A stretch of 64,000 bases of DNA, from NCBI RefSeq assembly GCF_025421775.1, contig NZ_JAOEFX010000001.1:62001-126000 (forward strand), in the 5' to 3' direction. The number at the start of each line of letters is the position of its first letter. Position 1 is the stretch's first letter. A model generated the notes under the pieces. The model saw only the letters and a list, made by a program, of their open reading frames with translations, did not search any database and was not told the DNA's origin. The translations under genes and the position numbers were made by a program. This DNA comes from Paenarthrobacter aurescens. Lineage in GTDB: Bacteria; Actinomycetota; Actinomycetes; Actinomycetales; Micrococcaceae. This document shows, piece by piece, positions 36,580 to 45,956 of this stretch.

Positions 36580-37668
36580 TCACCCGTTTAACCGGGCAGC
36601 CTCACTGGCCAGCTCGGCTTCAAGCGTCTCAATACTCGGCAGGGACGCCACCAATTCGTCAGGCAAGGAGTCCGCAAGGGAGGTCCGCCACTCAGCGATG
36701 CCGACGGGAGCGTTGAAGCCCCGCAGCGCGTACTCCGCCACCACGCTGTTCTTCTCCTTGCACAGCAGCAAGCCGATGGTCGGCTTGTCGTCCGGGTGTG
36801 CCATGAGATCGTCCACGGCAGCCATGTACATGCCAAGCTGCCCCAGGAACCCGGGTTCAAACTTAACCGCTTTGAGTTCGATCACCATGTAGCACCGCAA
36901 TTTCAGGTGGTAGAACAGCAGGTCAGCGAAAAACTCGTCGCCGGCAATCTCCAACCGCACCTGCTCGCCAACAAACGCGAAGCCCTGGCCCAGCTCCAAC
37001 AGGAACTTCTCCACGTGTTTCACCAACTGCAGCTCCAGGTCCCGTTCGGTGTGCCGGTCACCCATGGACAGAAAGTCGAAGACGTAGGGATCCTTGGTGG
37101 CCTGCTGAGCCAGGTCCGAGTCCGCTGGCACCATAGTGGACTTGAAGTTGGTGATGGCCTGCCCGGAGCGTTCGTGCAAGCGCGTCGAGATCTGGTGGGT
37201 CAGCACGTTGCGTGACCATCCGTGTTGGGCAGCTGCCGCGGCGTACCAAAGGCGCGTGGCGGCGTCGTCGAGCTTTTCCAGCAGGGCGATCTGGTGATAC
37301 CAGGGCAATGTTGCAAGCGGCGCTTGCAACATTGGAAAGTCCGGCCAGGCCTGGGCGAAGCTCTTCATGTACCGCAGGTTCCTGGGGGAGAACCCTTTCG
37401 CTTCCGGATACCGGGTGCGGATATCGGCCGACAATCGCGTGACCACTTTGGCGCCCCAGCCCTGCTCGGACTCCCGTTCCGCCAATTGCCTGCCAATGCT
37501 CCAGTACGAGTTCAGGACCTCGCTGTTGGCCGCAGCCATCGCTCGGGTCCTGCCCACCCGGACCTCTTGCGCCACCGTATTGAGCAGAGCCGGATACCAG
37601 TCGGGCATGGACGATGCTGCCGGAATCCCCGGAAATGAGGCCTCGGTAGCGAGCTCTTGGGACGGCAT
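36580..37668 (-). CDS. DUF1016 (YhcG-type) PD-(D/E)xK nuclease
   Basis: 362 residues. The DUF1016 N-terminal domain (NSEVLNSYWSIGRQLAERES, AKGFSPRNLRYMKSFAQAWP) is followed by a PD-(D/E)xK nuclease domain with FFADLLFYHLKLRCYMVIELK near residue 260 (D...ELK). Such genes are often found near restriction systems and prophages and are suspected nucleases in defence. The ATG at 37668 follows AGGAGAC; the frame is open 375 bp upstream, but that part is antisense to the next gene. Confidence 0.88.
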   Translation of the reverse strand: MPSQELATEASFPGIPAASSMPDWYPALLNTVAQEVRVGRTRAMAAANSEVLNSYWSIGRQLAERESEQGWGAKVVTRLSADIRTRYPEAKGFSPRNLRYMKSFAQAWPDFPMLQAPLATLPWYHQIALLEKLDDAATRLWYAAAAAQHGWSRNVLTHQISTRLHERSGQAITNFKSTMVPADSDLAQQATKDPYVFDFLSMGDRHTERDLELQLVKHVEKFLLELGQGFAFVGEQVRLEIAGDEFFADLLFYHLKLRCYMVIELKAVKFEPGFLGQLGMYMAAVDDLMAHPDDKPTIGLLLCKEKNSVVAEYALRGFNAPVGIAEWRTSLADSLPDELVASLPSIETLEAELASEAARLNG

Positions 37669-37728
37669 GTGTCTCCTGTCGATTGCTGTTGGGATCACGC
37701 TATGCGGAGGGACTGACAAAATAGACGG

Positions 37729-38220
37729 GTGAGTGAAGCCGCCGAATTTGTGGACTACACGTTGCAGCGTGAGTCGTCCTGGGAGAAAGCCGACGAAGCC
37801 AGCGAACGCCTCGGTGGAGCGCTGAAGGTCTATGGCGCGTCCGTGGGCGCCGTCCGCGGAACAATCCGGGATGCTTTGAAGCGGTACAAGAACCTCAGCC
37901 ATGACGACGTCACCGCCCTGAGCTCGGAACTTTGGGAGGAACCGGTTTTTGAACGGCGCCTCGCAGCGGTGGTTCTGTTGCAGAGCAAAGTGGGCGTCCT
38001 TGTGAATACGGACCTGACCCGCATCGAGGGTTTTATCAGGCACGCCGGGACGCCGGAACTGGTGAATCCGCTCGCCAAGGATGTGGTGCGGCCCCTGCTC
38101 GCCCGGCTCGAGGGGCCGGCAAAGGACCGCGCTGATCGCGTTCTTGGTCGTTGGGCGACCGACCCGGACCCCGAATTGCGACGCGCGGCTGCCCTTGCCA
38201 CAGGCGCCACCACCCCTTGA
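37729..38220 (+). CDS. HEAT-like repeat protein related to the AlkD family
   Basis: 163 residues, all helical, with two to three HEAT-like repeats (HDDVTALSSELWEEPVFERRL, AAVVLLQSKVGVLVN, GPAKDRADRVLGRWATDPDP). The first repeats resemble AlkD DNA glycosylases, but it is shorter than the usual 220-240 residues and lacks the central Trp-Asp-Arg catalytic arrangement that I could recognise. GTG start. It is divergent from the DUF1016 gene by 60 bp. Confidence 0.7.
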   Translation: MSEAAEFVDYTLQRESSWEKADEASERLGGALKVYGASVGAVRGTIRDALKRYKNLSHDDVTALSSELWEEPVFERRLAAVVLLQSKVGVLVNTDLTRIEGFIRHAGTPELVNPLAKDVVRPLLARLEGPAKDRADRVLGRWATDPDPELRRAAALATGATTP

Positions 38221-38287
38221 TAAGCACCAGGGACGCGCCTAGCGTTTCCCTCACAACATGCCAGTGAATCGAGAGGCAGATTGTTCG

Positions 38288-39796
38288 ATGAAATCGCTAT
38301 GGTTGGACCGTCAATCTCACTTCACGTCCGACGCAATCCCCGATGAGAAGCACTTTGACACGATAGTGGTGGGCGCAGGCCTCACCGGTATGGTGGCTGC
38401 GTTGCTCCTATCCCGGTCCGGCCAGCGCGTGGTGGTTTTCGAGGCACGAACACTTGGCGCTGTGACCACGGGCAACACCACTGGCAAGCTGAGTCTCTTG
38501 CAAGGTGGCGCGCTCTCGGCGTTGCGCGGCCAGTACTCACTCAAGGTGGTCCAAGCCTACGTTGAGGCCAACAAGACAGGACAGGCCTGGCTCACGCAGT
38601 ACATGGAGCAGCAGGGCATTCCGTTCCAGCGCCGGACTGCGGTCACCTTCGCAAACACCGACGACGGCGGCCAGCGTCTCCGCAAAGAAGCCGCGGTTTC
38701 GCGTGACGCGGGATTGGATGTCCATTTCAGCCGTGATCCCGGACTCCCGTTCGCGGTAGTCGAGGCGCTTGAGCTGGAGGACCAGGTCCAAATCCACCCG
38801 ATGGATGTCTTGGAGAACCTGGCGAGCGACATCCGGGAACACGGCGGCCTGGTGGTTGAGGGCGTACAAGTGCAAAACGTCAGTGGCCAACAGCCGTTGG
38901 AGGTCTCCACGCACAAGGGAACCTTCACAGCGGACACGGTTGTGCTGGCGACGGGGATACCGATTCTGGACCGTGGACTTTACTTTGCGAAGCTCGAGCC
39001 CAACCGTTCCTACGCTGCCGCACTCCGTGTACCGGGCGACACAACAATCCCGTCCGGCATGTACCTGTCCATTGATGGCCCAACCCGCTCCCAGCGAACC
39101 TACCCAACTCCTGGAGGTGAACTTTTGCTCGTGGGCGGCTACGGTCACGCGGCTGGGCGGGCCACATCTCCGAAGGCGCATCTGGATGAGCTTCTGGGAT
39201 GGGCCAGCCAGCATTATCCCGGCGCGGAGGCGACCCATACGTGGTCAGCCCAGGACTACCAGGCAACCAACCTCTTTCCATTCTTCGGCAAACTGCCCCG
39301 GGGCCACAGCCGGATCTTCTTTGGCACGGGCTACAACAAGTGGGGGATGAGCAACGGCGTCGCCGCTGCGCTGTCCATCACCTCGGACATACTGGGTGGC
39401 CAATCTGATTGGGCCACTGTTATCCATCACCGGGTGACCTCGCCCAAGGGTGCTGCAGAAGCTATCCGACATAACGCCGACATTGCGCGTCGGATGATCG
39501 AGGACAAAGCCAAAGTCAGGAAAAACCCGGAGATTACCGACGAAACCCGCCCGCCCGAGGGAACGGGCGTCGTCGGACTTTATCAGGGCGAGCCGGCGGC
39601 GGTTTCGACGGTGGATGGGAAGGTGTGCATGGTGTCGGGCAGCTGCGCGCATTTGGGCGGATTGCTGGGCTGGAACGATGCCGAGAAATCGTGGGACTGC
39701 CCGCTGCACGGTTCCCGTTTCACCCCCGGGGGCAAGTACCTTGAAGGCCCTGCGACCCATCACTTGCAGAAGCCGCCCGTCAGGAAAAAGGACTAA
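38288..39796 (+). CDS. FAD-dependent oxidoreductase fused to a Rieske domain
   Basis: 502 residues. The N-terminal DAO domain has the FAD-binding GAGLTGMVAALLLSRSGQRV near residue 31 and HPMDVLENLA. The C-terminal Rieske [2Fe-2S] domain near residue 450 has SCAHLGG and CPLHGSRF (C-x-H and C-x2-H). This fusion is known for glycine oxidase/gamma-glutamylputrescine oxidase-like proteins of actinobacteria and plasmids. The ATG at 38288 has GAGAGG upstream; an earlier ATG at 38258 has none. Substrate unknown. Its stop overlaps the convergent next gene. Confidence 0.9.
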   Translation: MKSLWLDRQSHFTSDAIPDEKHFDTIVVGAGLTGMVAALLLSRSGQRVVVFEARTLGAVTTGNTTGKLSLLQGGALSALRGQYSLKVVQAYVEANKTGQAWLTQYMEQQGIPFQRRTAVTFANTDDGGQRLRKEAAVSRDAGLDVHFSRDPGLPFAVVEALELEDQVQIHPMDVLENLASDIREHGGLVVEGVQVQNVSGQQPLEVSTHKGTFTADTVVLATGIPILDRGLYFAKLEPNRSYAAALRVPGDTTIPSGMYLSIDGPTRSQRTYPTPGGELLLVGGYGHAAGRATSPKAHLDELLGWASQHYPGAEATHTWSAQDYQATNLFPFFGKLPRGHSRIFFGTGYNKWGMSNGVAAALSITSDILGGQSDWATVIHHRVTSPKGAAEAIRHNADIARRMIEDKAKVRKNPEITDETRPPEGTGVVGLYQGEPAAVSTVDGKVCMVSGSCAHLGGLLGWNDAEKSWDCPLHGSRFTPGGKYLEGPATHHLQKPPVRKKD

Positions 39797-40749
39797 CTGA
39801 GCCGATCGACGCGCCGCTTGGCTTGATCCGCGCTTCGTCGCAGCTGCGTTGCCGTCCTCACGGCGCCCTTCTTGTCTGATTCTGCGGCGTCGGCATCCCG
39901 GGTGAGCCCGATCAACTCGGCTTCCAAGGACGCCAATCGTTTCTTGGTTTCCTCGATCTCTGATGTGAGGTTTGTTCGGCGTTCGGCCAACTTCCTGACG
40001 ACGTCCCACGCTTGGTCCGCTGTTTCTTCGGCGTGGTGAGCCTCTTTGTCGGCCGCCTCGAATTCGCTGCGGGCCTCCTTCAGCGCCCCCTGTCGTTTGG
40101 CGGCGCGACGCTCAGCCAGGGAAGTCGCCTGCTCTTTCGGTTCCTTCTCCTTGGGAGGGGATGGTTCCTTGGCAGGCGACGGGTCCTTCTTGCCTGGTGT
40201 CGCCACACGCGGCTCCGTGGCTTCAAAGCCAGCCAACTCCTCCGGCCCGGCTGCGGCCACGGCACCTGTGAGGTCTACGGACTCGAAGCCGCTGCCGCTC
40301 AGTGCGCGCACCAATCGCCCGGTGGCTACCGCGCCGGCAGCCCCCGCATCAGCCATCGCCGCCCTTAGGGTCTGCTCCGTATCGGCAACCGCGGCTGCGC
40401 TGAGCGGTGCTCCCAACTCGCTTGCGAGATCCTTGGCCGCCCGCACTGCCGATGCCAACTGGCCTTGCCGTTGTTGCCCCAACCCGCGAAATGCCTCCGC
40501 GTCAGACTCCTCCTGTGCGGTTCGGAGCGAAACGCCAAAACGCACGACGCCGTCAATCACCTCGGGCTTATGAACCGCCACCATGTTGATGGCCCAGGCT
40601 GCGGCGGCGGGCTTGGGCAGTCCGCCGATTTCCTTCGCCAGGGCGCTATCGCCGCCGTCCTTTGCCTTGCGGACCAGCGCCGACCGCTCCGCTGTGAACT
40701 CACGCGGCAAGACGGCGTACAGCTCCTGGGCAGCTTCGCGGAGATCCAT
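39793..40749 (-). CDS. Hypothetical coiled-coil protein
   Basis: 318 residues. The N-terminal part (DLREAAQELYAVLPREFTAE, GLPKPAAAAWAINMVAVHKP) is conserved-looking, a Pro/Lys/Glu linker follows (residues about 175-205), and a long C-terminal coiled coil (RRAAKRQGALKEARSEFEAA, LASLEAELIGLTRD) closes it. No enzymatic motif. It reads away from the IdeR/DtxR-type box at 40811 that lies 62 bp before its start. Confidence 0.7.
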   Translation of the reverse strand: MDLREAAQELYAVLPREFTAERSALVRKAKDGGDSALAKEIGGLPKPAAAAWAINMVAVHKPEVIDGVVRFGVSLRTAQEESDAEAFRGLGQQRQGQLASAVRAAKDLASELGAPLSAAAVADTEQTLRAAMADAGAAGAVATGRLVRALSGSGFESVDLTGAVAAAGPEELAGFEATEPRVATPGKKDPSPAKEPSPPKEKEPKEQATSLAERRAAKRQGALKEARSEFEAADKEAHHAEETADQAWDVVRKLAERRTNLTSEIEETKKRLASLEAELIGLTRDADAAESDKKGAVRTATQLRRSADQAKRRVDRLS

Positions 40750-40810
40750 GAACTTATCCTAGGGTTTCATCCGGGCGGCAAAGGGGACCAAATCCGCGTT
40801 GGGCCGATGC

Positions 40811-40829
40811 TTAGGGTAGCCTAAGCCGA
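40811..40829. promoter_or_regulatory. IdeR/DtxR-type iron box candidate
   Basis: TTAGGGTAGCCTAAGCCGA (40811-40829) matches the 19-bp consensus TTAGGTTAGGCTAACCTAA at 15 of 19 positions (allowing S at position 10). The core forms a perfect 7-bp inverted repeat GCTTAGG/CCTAAGC (40809-40815 with 40820-40826). It ends one base before the GTG start of the DedA-like gene and lies 62 bp before the divergent gene. Confidence 0.6.
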
Positions 40830-41315
40830 GTGGACCAGATCATGAGCTTGCCCTTCGGAGTCGCCCTGGCGGCGCTGTTTGCGATAGTCATGATCCGCGT
40901 CAACGTCACGTACTGGATTGGCCGTGGCGTCGTGGCCGGATTCGGCCACACCCGATTTGGCAAGTCCTTGGAGCGGCCAAAGTCAGCCCGGGCCCAGGCC
41001 CTGATCCAGCGGTGGGGGCCATACGCCGTCGTACTTTCTTTCCTGACCATTGGCCTCCAAACGGCGGTCAACCTTGCAGCGGGTGCGGCGCGGATGCCGC
41101 TGCGCCGCTACCTGCCGGCAGCCATTGGGGGTTCTGTCATCTGGGCGTTGCTTTATGCCACCATCGGACTTGCCGCCTTGGAGGCGTGGCTGGCGGTGGC
41201 TGCGGCGTCCCCCGTTGGCGCAGGTCTGGCACTTGCCACCCTGGCCGCCGTCATCGTGTGGCTGGTAGTTCGCAGGCGTCGTTCTGCGGCCAAATCAGCG
41301 GATACAGTGGTCTGA
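40830..41315 (+). CDS. DedA/VTT-like membrane protein
   Basis: 161 residues with three to four membrane segments. The pattern GFGHTRFGKSL, the Gly/Pro motif RWGPYAVVLSFLTIGLQTAV, RMPLRRYLPAAIGGSVIWA and a final helix before RRRRS resemble the half-size DedA (VTT domain) proteins. The GTG at 40830 directly abuts the putative iron box with no visible ribosome binding site, so a leaderless transcript is possible; ATG at 40842 is the alternative. Confidence 0.7.
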   Translation: MDQIMSLPFGVALAALFAIVMIRVNVTYWIGRGVVAGFGHTRFGKSLERPKSARAQALIQRWGPYAVVLSFLTIGLQTAVNLAAGAARMPLRRYLPAAIGGSVIWALLYATIGLAALEAWLAVAAASPVGAGLALATLAAVIVWLVVRRRRSAAKSADTVV

Positions 41316-41346
41316 GTTCTACTGCTGGATCGGCGAAAGGCTCGGG

Positions 41347-42150
41347 TTGACTACTGCATTACCGGAACTGGCGGACGGCGATTTCTACTACGAAACGTTG
41401 GGTGAGGGCCGCTACCGGTCCACACTCCATGCCCAGGGTGCATGGAATCCACACGAACAACACATGGCTCCGGCCTCGGGCATCATCGCCGATGCCCTTG
41501 TCAGGCATGAGCCCAGGGACGACGTGCGATTGGCCCGCATCAGCTACGAAATCCTCGGATTGATTCCCGGCGGCGAATTCCAGGTCACCACCTCAACGCT
41601 GAGGCCTGGCCGGACCATAGAACTGATCCAGGCCGAACTTACTGCCGGAGGCCGGGTGGCCATCCGTGCTTCGGCCTGGCGAATGGTCACCAGTGACACC
41701 AGCGCCGTAGCAGCGGTGGAAGACGAGCGCATGCCGGCGCCCGACGAGTGCAAGCCATGGGACGGAGCCAGCGTGTGGCCGGGCGGGTACATCCGCTCGC
41801 TGGAGATGCGCTTGGCGGAGGGCCACCGACCAGGATCCGGCAAGGTGTGGATCCGGACCTCGCACCCTCTGACGGACCGGCAGGACAGCACGGACCTTGC
41901 GCGTTTGATGGGCCTGGTGGACACAGCCAACGGCATCGCGGCCCGTGTCCCACCGGGCGAGAACAGCTACATTTTTCCCAACGTGGACCTGCAGATCCAC
42001 ATGTACCGGGCACCGTCCGGTGAATGGCTCGGGTTGGACAACAAGGTTTCCTTCGGAGCCGACGGCATCGGGCTGACCTCCACAGTGCTCCACGACGTCA
42101 ACGGGCCGTTCGGCAGGGCCGAGCAGATCCTGACGTTGAGGAAGAGCTGA
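41347..42150 (+). CDS. Acyl-CoA thioesterase-like protein (double hot-dog)
   Basis: 267 residues. Segments HAQGAWNPHEQHMAPASGII and RLARISYEILGLIPGGEFQV (N-terminal hot-dog) and FPNVDLQIHMYRAPSGEWLG with HDVNGPFGRAEQI (C-terminal hot-dog) fit the acyl-CoA thioesterase family-protein (TesB-like, 4HBT_3). It would cleave acyl-CoA. TTG start at 41347 with GAAAGG ahead. Its stop overlaps the start of the lipoate ligase gene by one base (TGATG). Confidence 0.8.
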   Translation: MTTALPELADGDFYYETLGEGRYRSTLHAQGAWNPHEQHMAPASGIIADALVRHEPRDDVRLARISYEILGLIPGGEFQVTTSTLRPGRTIELIQAELTAGGRVAIRASAWRMVTSDTSAVAAVEDERMPAPDECKPWDGASVWPGGYIRSLEMRLAEGHRPGSGKVWIRTSHPLTDRQDSTDLARLMGLVDTANGIAARVPPGENSYIFPNVDLQIHMYRAPSGEWLGLDNKVSFGADGIGLTSTVLHDVNGPFGRAEQILTLRKS

Positions 42151-42896
42151 TGCCGGCCGACGCGGTCCGCGGGCAGCTCACTGTGTACCGCCAGCACGAA
42201 AGCATGGGCGCAGCAGAAGACCTAGATTTCGCCCTGGAGCTCCTGAAGCGCACCCGCAGCGGGCAGCTGGGTCCTTCGCTTCGCCTGTACCGCCCGGAGC
42301 CTACGGTTGCTTTCGGCCAGCGGGATGCCAACCTACCGGGTTTCCACGCAGCGGAACAGGCCTGCCGGGAGCTGGGTTTCGAGCCTCTCATCCGGAAAGC
42401 CGGAGGCCGCGCAGCTGCCTATCACCAGGGCACCTTGGTGATAGACCACATTGAGCCACATCCGGACGCGATCGTACGCGCCAAGGCCCGTTTTTCGGAG
42501 TTCGGTGAACTGTTGGCCGGTGCGCTCCGCAGCGTCGGTGTTCACGCCGCCGTCGGTGAGATTCCGGGGGAGTACTGCCCCGGCGAGTTCAGCGTTCACG
42601 GCGAGGATCCGGACTTTCCGGCCCACCGTATCAAGCTCATCGGTACTGCACAGCGGGTAGTCTCCGGTGGTTGGCTGTTCAGCTCAGTGATTGTGGTGGA
42701 GAACTCCCAGCCCATCCGGGACGTCCTGACGGCGAGCTACGCCGCGTTGGGCCTTGACTGGGATCCCGCAACGGCCGGCGCTGCCAACGACCTGCTGCCG
42801 CACCTGGATGTGGACACCGTGGAGGGCGCTGTCATTGAGGCGTACGGCGGTTACGCGGACGTCGTCGACGGCGACTTCCGGAGTCTGGTGGCTTAG
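42150..42896 (+). CDS. Lipoate-protein ligase A family protein
   Basis: 248 residues of the biotin/lipoyl protein ligase fold. RLYRPEPTVAFGQRD, the Arg-rich RKAGGRAAAYHQGTLVID loop, and KLIGTAQRVVSGGWLFSSV are characteristic LplA-type segments. It may attach lipoate or octanoate, or act as an amidotransferase. GAGGAAGAG precedes the ATG and the gene is coupled to the thioesterase. Substrate specificity not visible. Confidence 0.85.
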   Translation: MPADAVRGQLTVYRQHESMGAAEDLDFALELLKRTRSGQLGPSLRLYRPEPTVAFGQRDANLPGFHAAEQACRELGFEPLIRKAGGRAAAYHQGTLVIDHIEPHPDAIVRAKARFSEFGELLAGALRSVGVHAAVGEIPGEYCPGEFSVHGEDPDFPAHRIKLIGTAQRVVSGGWLFSSVIVVENSQPIRDVLTASYAALGLDWDPATAGAANDLLPHLDVDTVEGAVIEAYGGYADVVDGDFRSLVA

Positions 42897-42981
42897 CGGC
42901 ACCTGCGCCGTTGAGCACGGAGTTACCCGGGTTTAGGCTGAGGTCAACAGGAAATCCAATCACGCGGATCGCGGTGGCACA

Positions 42982-45309
42982 ATGGGCCGGAAGCATCACC
43001 CGTTTGAGGATTCGGACGTCGATATCAGCGTCAGCCCACCGAAGAGGTCTGCCGCCGGTTTGCCCAGCCTAAGTGAAACCCTCCCGCACGCCCTCGCTAA
43101 CATGGGGCCGTCGCGGGCATGGAAGACGCTGAGGGCCGTCAACCAGAAGGACGGCTTTGACTGCATGAGTTGTGCCTGGCCTGACCCGCCGGAGCGCAAA
43201 GCGGCCGAGTTCTGCGAGAACGGTGCCAAGGCCATTGGATGGGAAGCGGAACCGCTGCGGATCCCCACGGAATTCTGGGCAGAGAACGGGCTGGGCTCCC
43301 TGGAACGGAGATCGGAGTTCTGGCTGGGGCAGCAGGGCAGGCTGGTTGAACCTGTCTACAAAACCGCTGGTTCAGATCACTATGCCCCCGTCAGTTGGGA
43401 TCGGGCCTTTGAGATCATCGCGGGAGAGCTCAACGGCCTCGACGATCCGGACCAGGCCACGTTCTACACCAGCGGCCGGACCAGCAACGAAGCTGCGTTC
43501 CTTTATCAGCTGTTCGTGCGGGCGTTCGGAACCAACAACCTCCCGGACTGCTCCAACATGTGCCACGAGTCCACGGGCATCGCAATGGGAGAGACCATCG
43601 GAGTAGGCAAGTCTGCCGTCACCTACCCCGACTTCGCCAAAGCCGACCTGATCATCATCATGGGACAGAATCCGGGAACGTGCCATCCACGGATGCTCAC
43701 TGCTCTCGAAGACGCCAAACAAGCCGGCGCGGAGATCGTTGCCGTGAACCCATTGCCGGAAGCTGGCTTGATAAATTTCCGGAACCCACAACGTCCGCGC
43801 GGCCTGGTGGGAAAAGGCACGGACCTTGCCGATCAGTTCCTTCAGATCCGGATCGCCGGGGACATGGCATTGCTGCAGTCTCTCAGCAAGCGCGTGCTCG
43901 ACGCAGAAAGGGTGGCCCCCGGGACGGTGCTGGACCGTACGTTCATTGATGAACATTGTCAGGGTTTTGTTGGTTTCGCCGCCCATCTCGCTACGTTGAA
44001 TGAGCGCGATGTGCTGGCAGCCACGGGGCTGACCAGCGAAGAAGTCGATGAACTTGCCGGGAGGTACCTCCGTGCCGGGAAGGTCATTGTCACGTGGGCC
44101 ATGGGGCTCACGCAGCATAAGAAGGCCGTGTCCACCATCAAGGAAATCATCAACCTGCTCCTGCTGCGCGGCAATATCGGCAAACCCGGGGCGGGGCCGT
44201 GCCCGATCCGTGGACACAGCAACGTCCAGGGTGACCGGACCATGGGCATTTGGGAGAAGATGCCGCCACGGTTCCTGGATGCCCTGCAGAGTGAGTTTGG
44301 CTTTGAACCCCCGAGGCGTGCCGGCGTCGATGCGGTAGACAGCATCAGGGCCATGAGGGATGGAAGGATCAAGGTTTTGGTGGCATTGGGCGGCAACCTG
44401 ATCCATGCAATCTCGGACACCGCTGTGGCGGAAGCGGCCGTGAGGAAAACCCGCCTGTCCGTCCAGATTTCCACCAAGCTGAACCGGTCACACGTGGTGG
44501 TGGGTGAGCGGGCGCTGATCCTGCCCACTCTGGGGCGAACCGAGGTGGACAGGCAAGGCGGCATCGAGCAATTCGTTACGGTGGAGGACACAGTGTGCGC
44601 GGTGCACCGCTCGGCGGGTCCCCTGCAGCCGATTGCCCCGGACGTCTTGTCCGAGGTTGCCATCGTCAGTCGCCTTGCCCAGGCTGTGCTGGGCAACAAA
44701 ATGCTGGTGGATTGGGTCGGTCTGCGCACTGACTACGACACCATCAGGGACCACATCTCCCGCATAGTGCCGGGCTTTGAGGACTTCAACACACGCATTC
44801 GTGAGGAGGGCGGCTTCGTGCTTCCGCATGGACCCAGGGACAGCAGGACGTTCCCCACGCCAACAGGCAAGGCCATGTTCTCCGTCAATGAACTTGAGAC
44901 GATCGTGATTCCGCCAGGCCGGTTGCTTTTGCAGACCCTCCGGTCCCACGACCAGTTCAACACCACCATGTACTCCATGAATGATCGATACCGGGGGATC
45001 AAGAAAGGCCGCATGGTGTTGCTGGTCAATCCGCAGGACTTGGAGGAGTTGGGCTACCAGGACGGTGGTTATGTGGACGTTCACAGCGAGGCCGACGACG
45101 GCGTGGACCGTGTCCTTCCGCAGTTGCGTTTGGTGGCGTACCCCACTGCGAGTGGCTGCGCTGCTGCTTACTACCCGGAGGCCAATGTGCTGGTCCCCTT
45201 GGATTCGACGGCGGAGGAAAGCAATACGCCGGCGTCGAAGTCTGTGATCATCCGGCTTGAGCCGGCTGCCGCACCGGTTTACGGAACGGCAGCCGACAAG
45301 CAGTCCTGA
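42982..45309 (+). CDS. Molybdopterin oxidoreductase, FdhF/YdeP family
   Basis: 775 residues. The FdhF/YdeP alpha-subunit pattern is present: GFDCMSCAWPDP near residue 60 (a CxxC instead of a full 4Fe-4S motif), GRTSNEAAFLYQLFVRAFGT, LPDCSNMCHESTG, then PCPIRGHSNVQGDRTMGIWE and a C-terminal molydopterin dinucleotide-binding domain (QTLRSHDQFNTTMYSMNDRY). YdeP proteins are formate-dehydrogenase-like, and YdeP itself is linked to acid resistance. Reaction unproven; next to a formaldehyde-oxidising dehydrogenase, a formate role is an inference. Confidence 0.9.
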   Translation: MGRKHHPFEDSDVDISVSPPKRSAAGLPSLSETLPHALANMGPSRAWKTLRAVNQKDGFDCMSCAWPDPPERKAAEFCENGAKAIGWEAEPLRIPTEFWAENGLGSLERRSEFWLGQQGRLVEPVYKTAGSDHYAPVSWDRAFEIIAGELNGLDDPDQATFYTSGRTSNEAAFLYQLFVRAFGTNNLPDCSNMCHESTGIAMGETIGVGKSAVTYPDFAKADLIIIMGQNPGTCHPRMLTALEDAKQAGAEIVAVNPLPEAGLINFRNPQRPRGLVGKGTDLADQFLQIRIAGDMALLQSLSKRVLDAERVAPGTVLDRTFIDEHCQGFVGFAAHLATLNERDVLAATGLTSEEVDELAGRYLRAGKVIVTWAMGLTQHKKAVSTIKEIINLLLLRGNIGKPGAGPCPIRGHSNVQGDRTMGIWEKMPPRFLDALQSEFGFEPPRRAGVDAVDSIRAMRDGRIKVLVALGGNLIHAISDTAVAEAAVRKTRLSVQISTKLNRSHVVVGERALILPTLGRTEVDRQGGIEQFVTVEDTVCAVHRSAGPLQPIAPDVLSEVAIVSRLAQAVLGNKMLVDWVGLRTDYDTIRDHISRIVPGFEDFNTRIREEGGFVLPHGPRDSRTFPTPTGKAMFSVNELETIVIPPGRLLLQTLRSHDQFNTTMYSMNDRYRGIKKGRMVLLVNPQDLEELGYQDGGYVDVHSEADDGVDRVLPQLRLVAYPTASGCAAAYYPEANVLVPLDSTAEESNTPASKSVIIRLEPAAAPVYGTAADKQS

Positions 45310-45314
45310 AGGTG

Positions 45315-45956
45315 TCAGTGCCCGCGGGCGATCCATTCGTCCAGGTGCGGCTTTTCCGCACCGATGGCAGTGGAGTCCCCGTGTCCTGTTCGGACCACTG
45401 TCTCATCCGGCAGGCTGAGCAACTTGGTCCGGATGGACTCGATAATGGTGGGGAAGTCGCTGTAGGAACGGCCGGTCGCGCCGGGTCCGCCTTGGAAGAG
45501 GGTGTCCCCGCTGAAGAGTGTCCTTTCGCTGGGCAGGTGGAACGACACCGACCCGGGCGAGTGTCCGGGAGTGTGGATTGCCGTTAGCTTCGCACCGCCG
45601 ACGGTGAACTCGTCGCCGTCCGCAATTGCGACATCGGGGTCAACGTCCGGGAAAACTGCCCGCCACAGCATCCAGTCGTCCTGGTGCAGGTGGATGGGTG
45701 CCTTGACGAGGTCCCGGAACGCGCCGGCCGAACGGATATGGTCGTCGTGGCCATGGGTCAGGAGAATGGCTTTGACCGTGCGGCCGTTGACGGCCTCAAC
45801 TATCGCTTCCGGGTTGTGGGCGGGGTCGATGACGATGCACTCTGCGTCGTCGCCGAGGATCCACACGTTGTTGTCCACGTCCCAGGTTCCGCCGTCGAGC
45901 GAGAACGTGCCGGACGTGACAACATGGTCGATGCGGAGGTCGTTGGTGCTGGTCAC
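45315..45956 (-). CDS. Metallo-beta-lactamase-fold hydrolase linked to MscR
   Basis: 213 residues with the zinc motif [16 protein letters not shown] near residue 66 and later [13 protein letters not shown] and [11 protein letters not shown]. It is the glyoxalase II-like subgroup. The GTG at 45956 overlaps the dehydrogenase stop (GTGA). In mycobacteria a similar hydrolase gene follows mscR; it may cleave S-formyl-mycothiol, but this is inferred from neighbourhood. Confidence 0.88.
   Translation of the reverse strand: MTSTNDLRIDHVVTSGTFSLDGGTWDVDNNVWILGDDAECIVIDPAHNPEAIVEAVNGRTVKAILLTHGHDDHIRSAGAFRDLVKAPIHLHQDDWMLWRAVFPDVDPDVAIADGDEFTVGGAKLTAIHTPGHSPGSVSFHLPSERTLFSGDTLFQGGPGATGRSYSDFPTIIESIRTKLLSLPDETVVRTGHGDSTAIGAEKPHLDEWIARGH

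Noticed and set aside
37669..38043. N-terminal extension of the DUF1016 protein
   Set aside because: It would run antisense through the HEAT-like gene, and a good ribosome binding site is present at the ATG at 37668.
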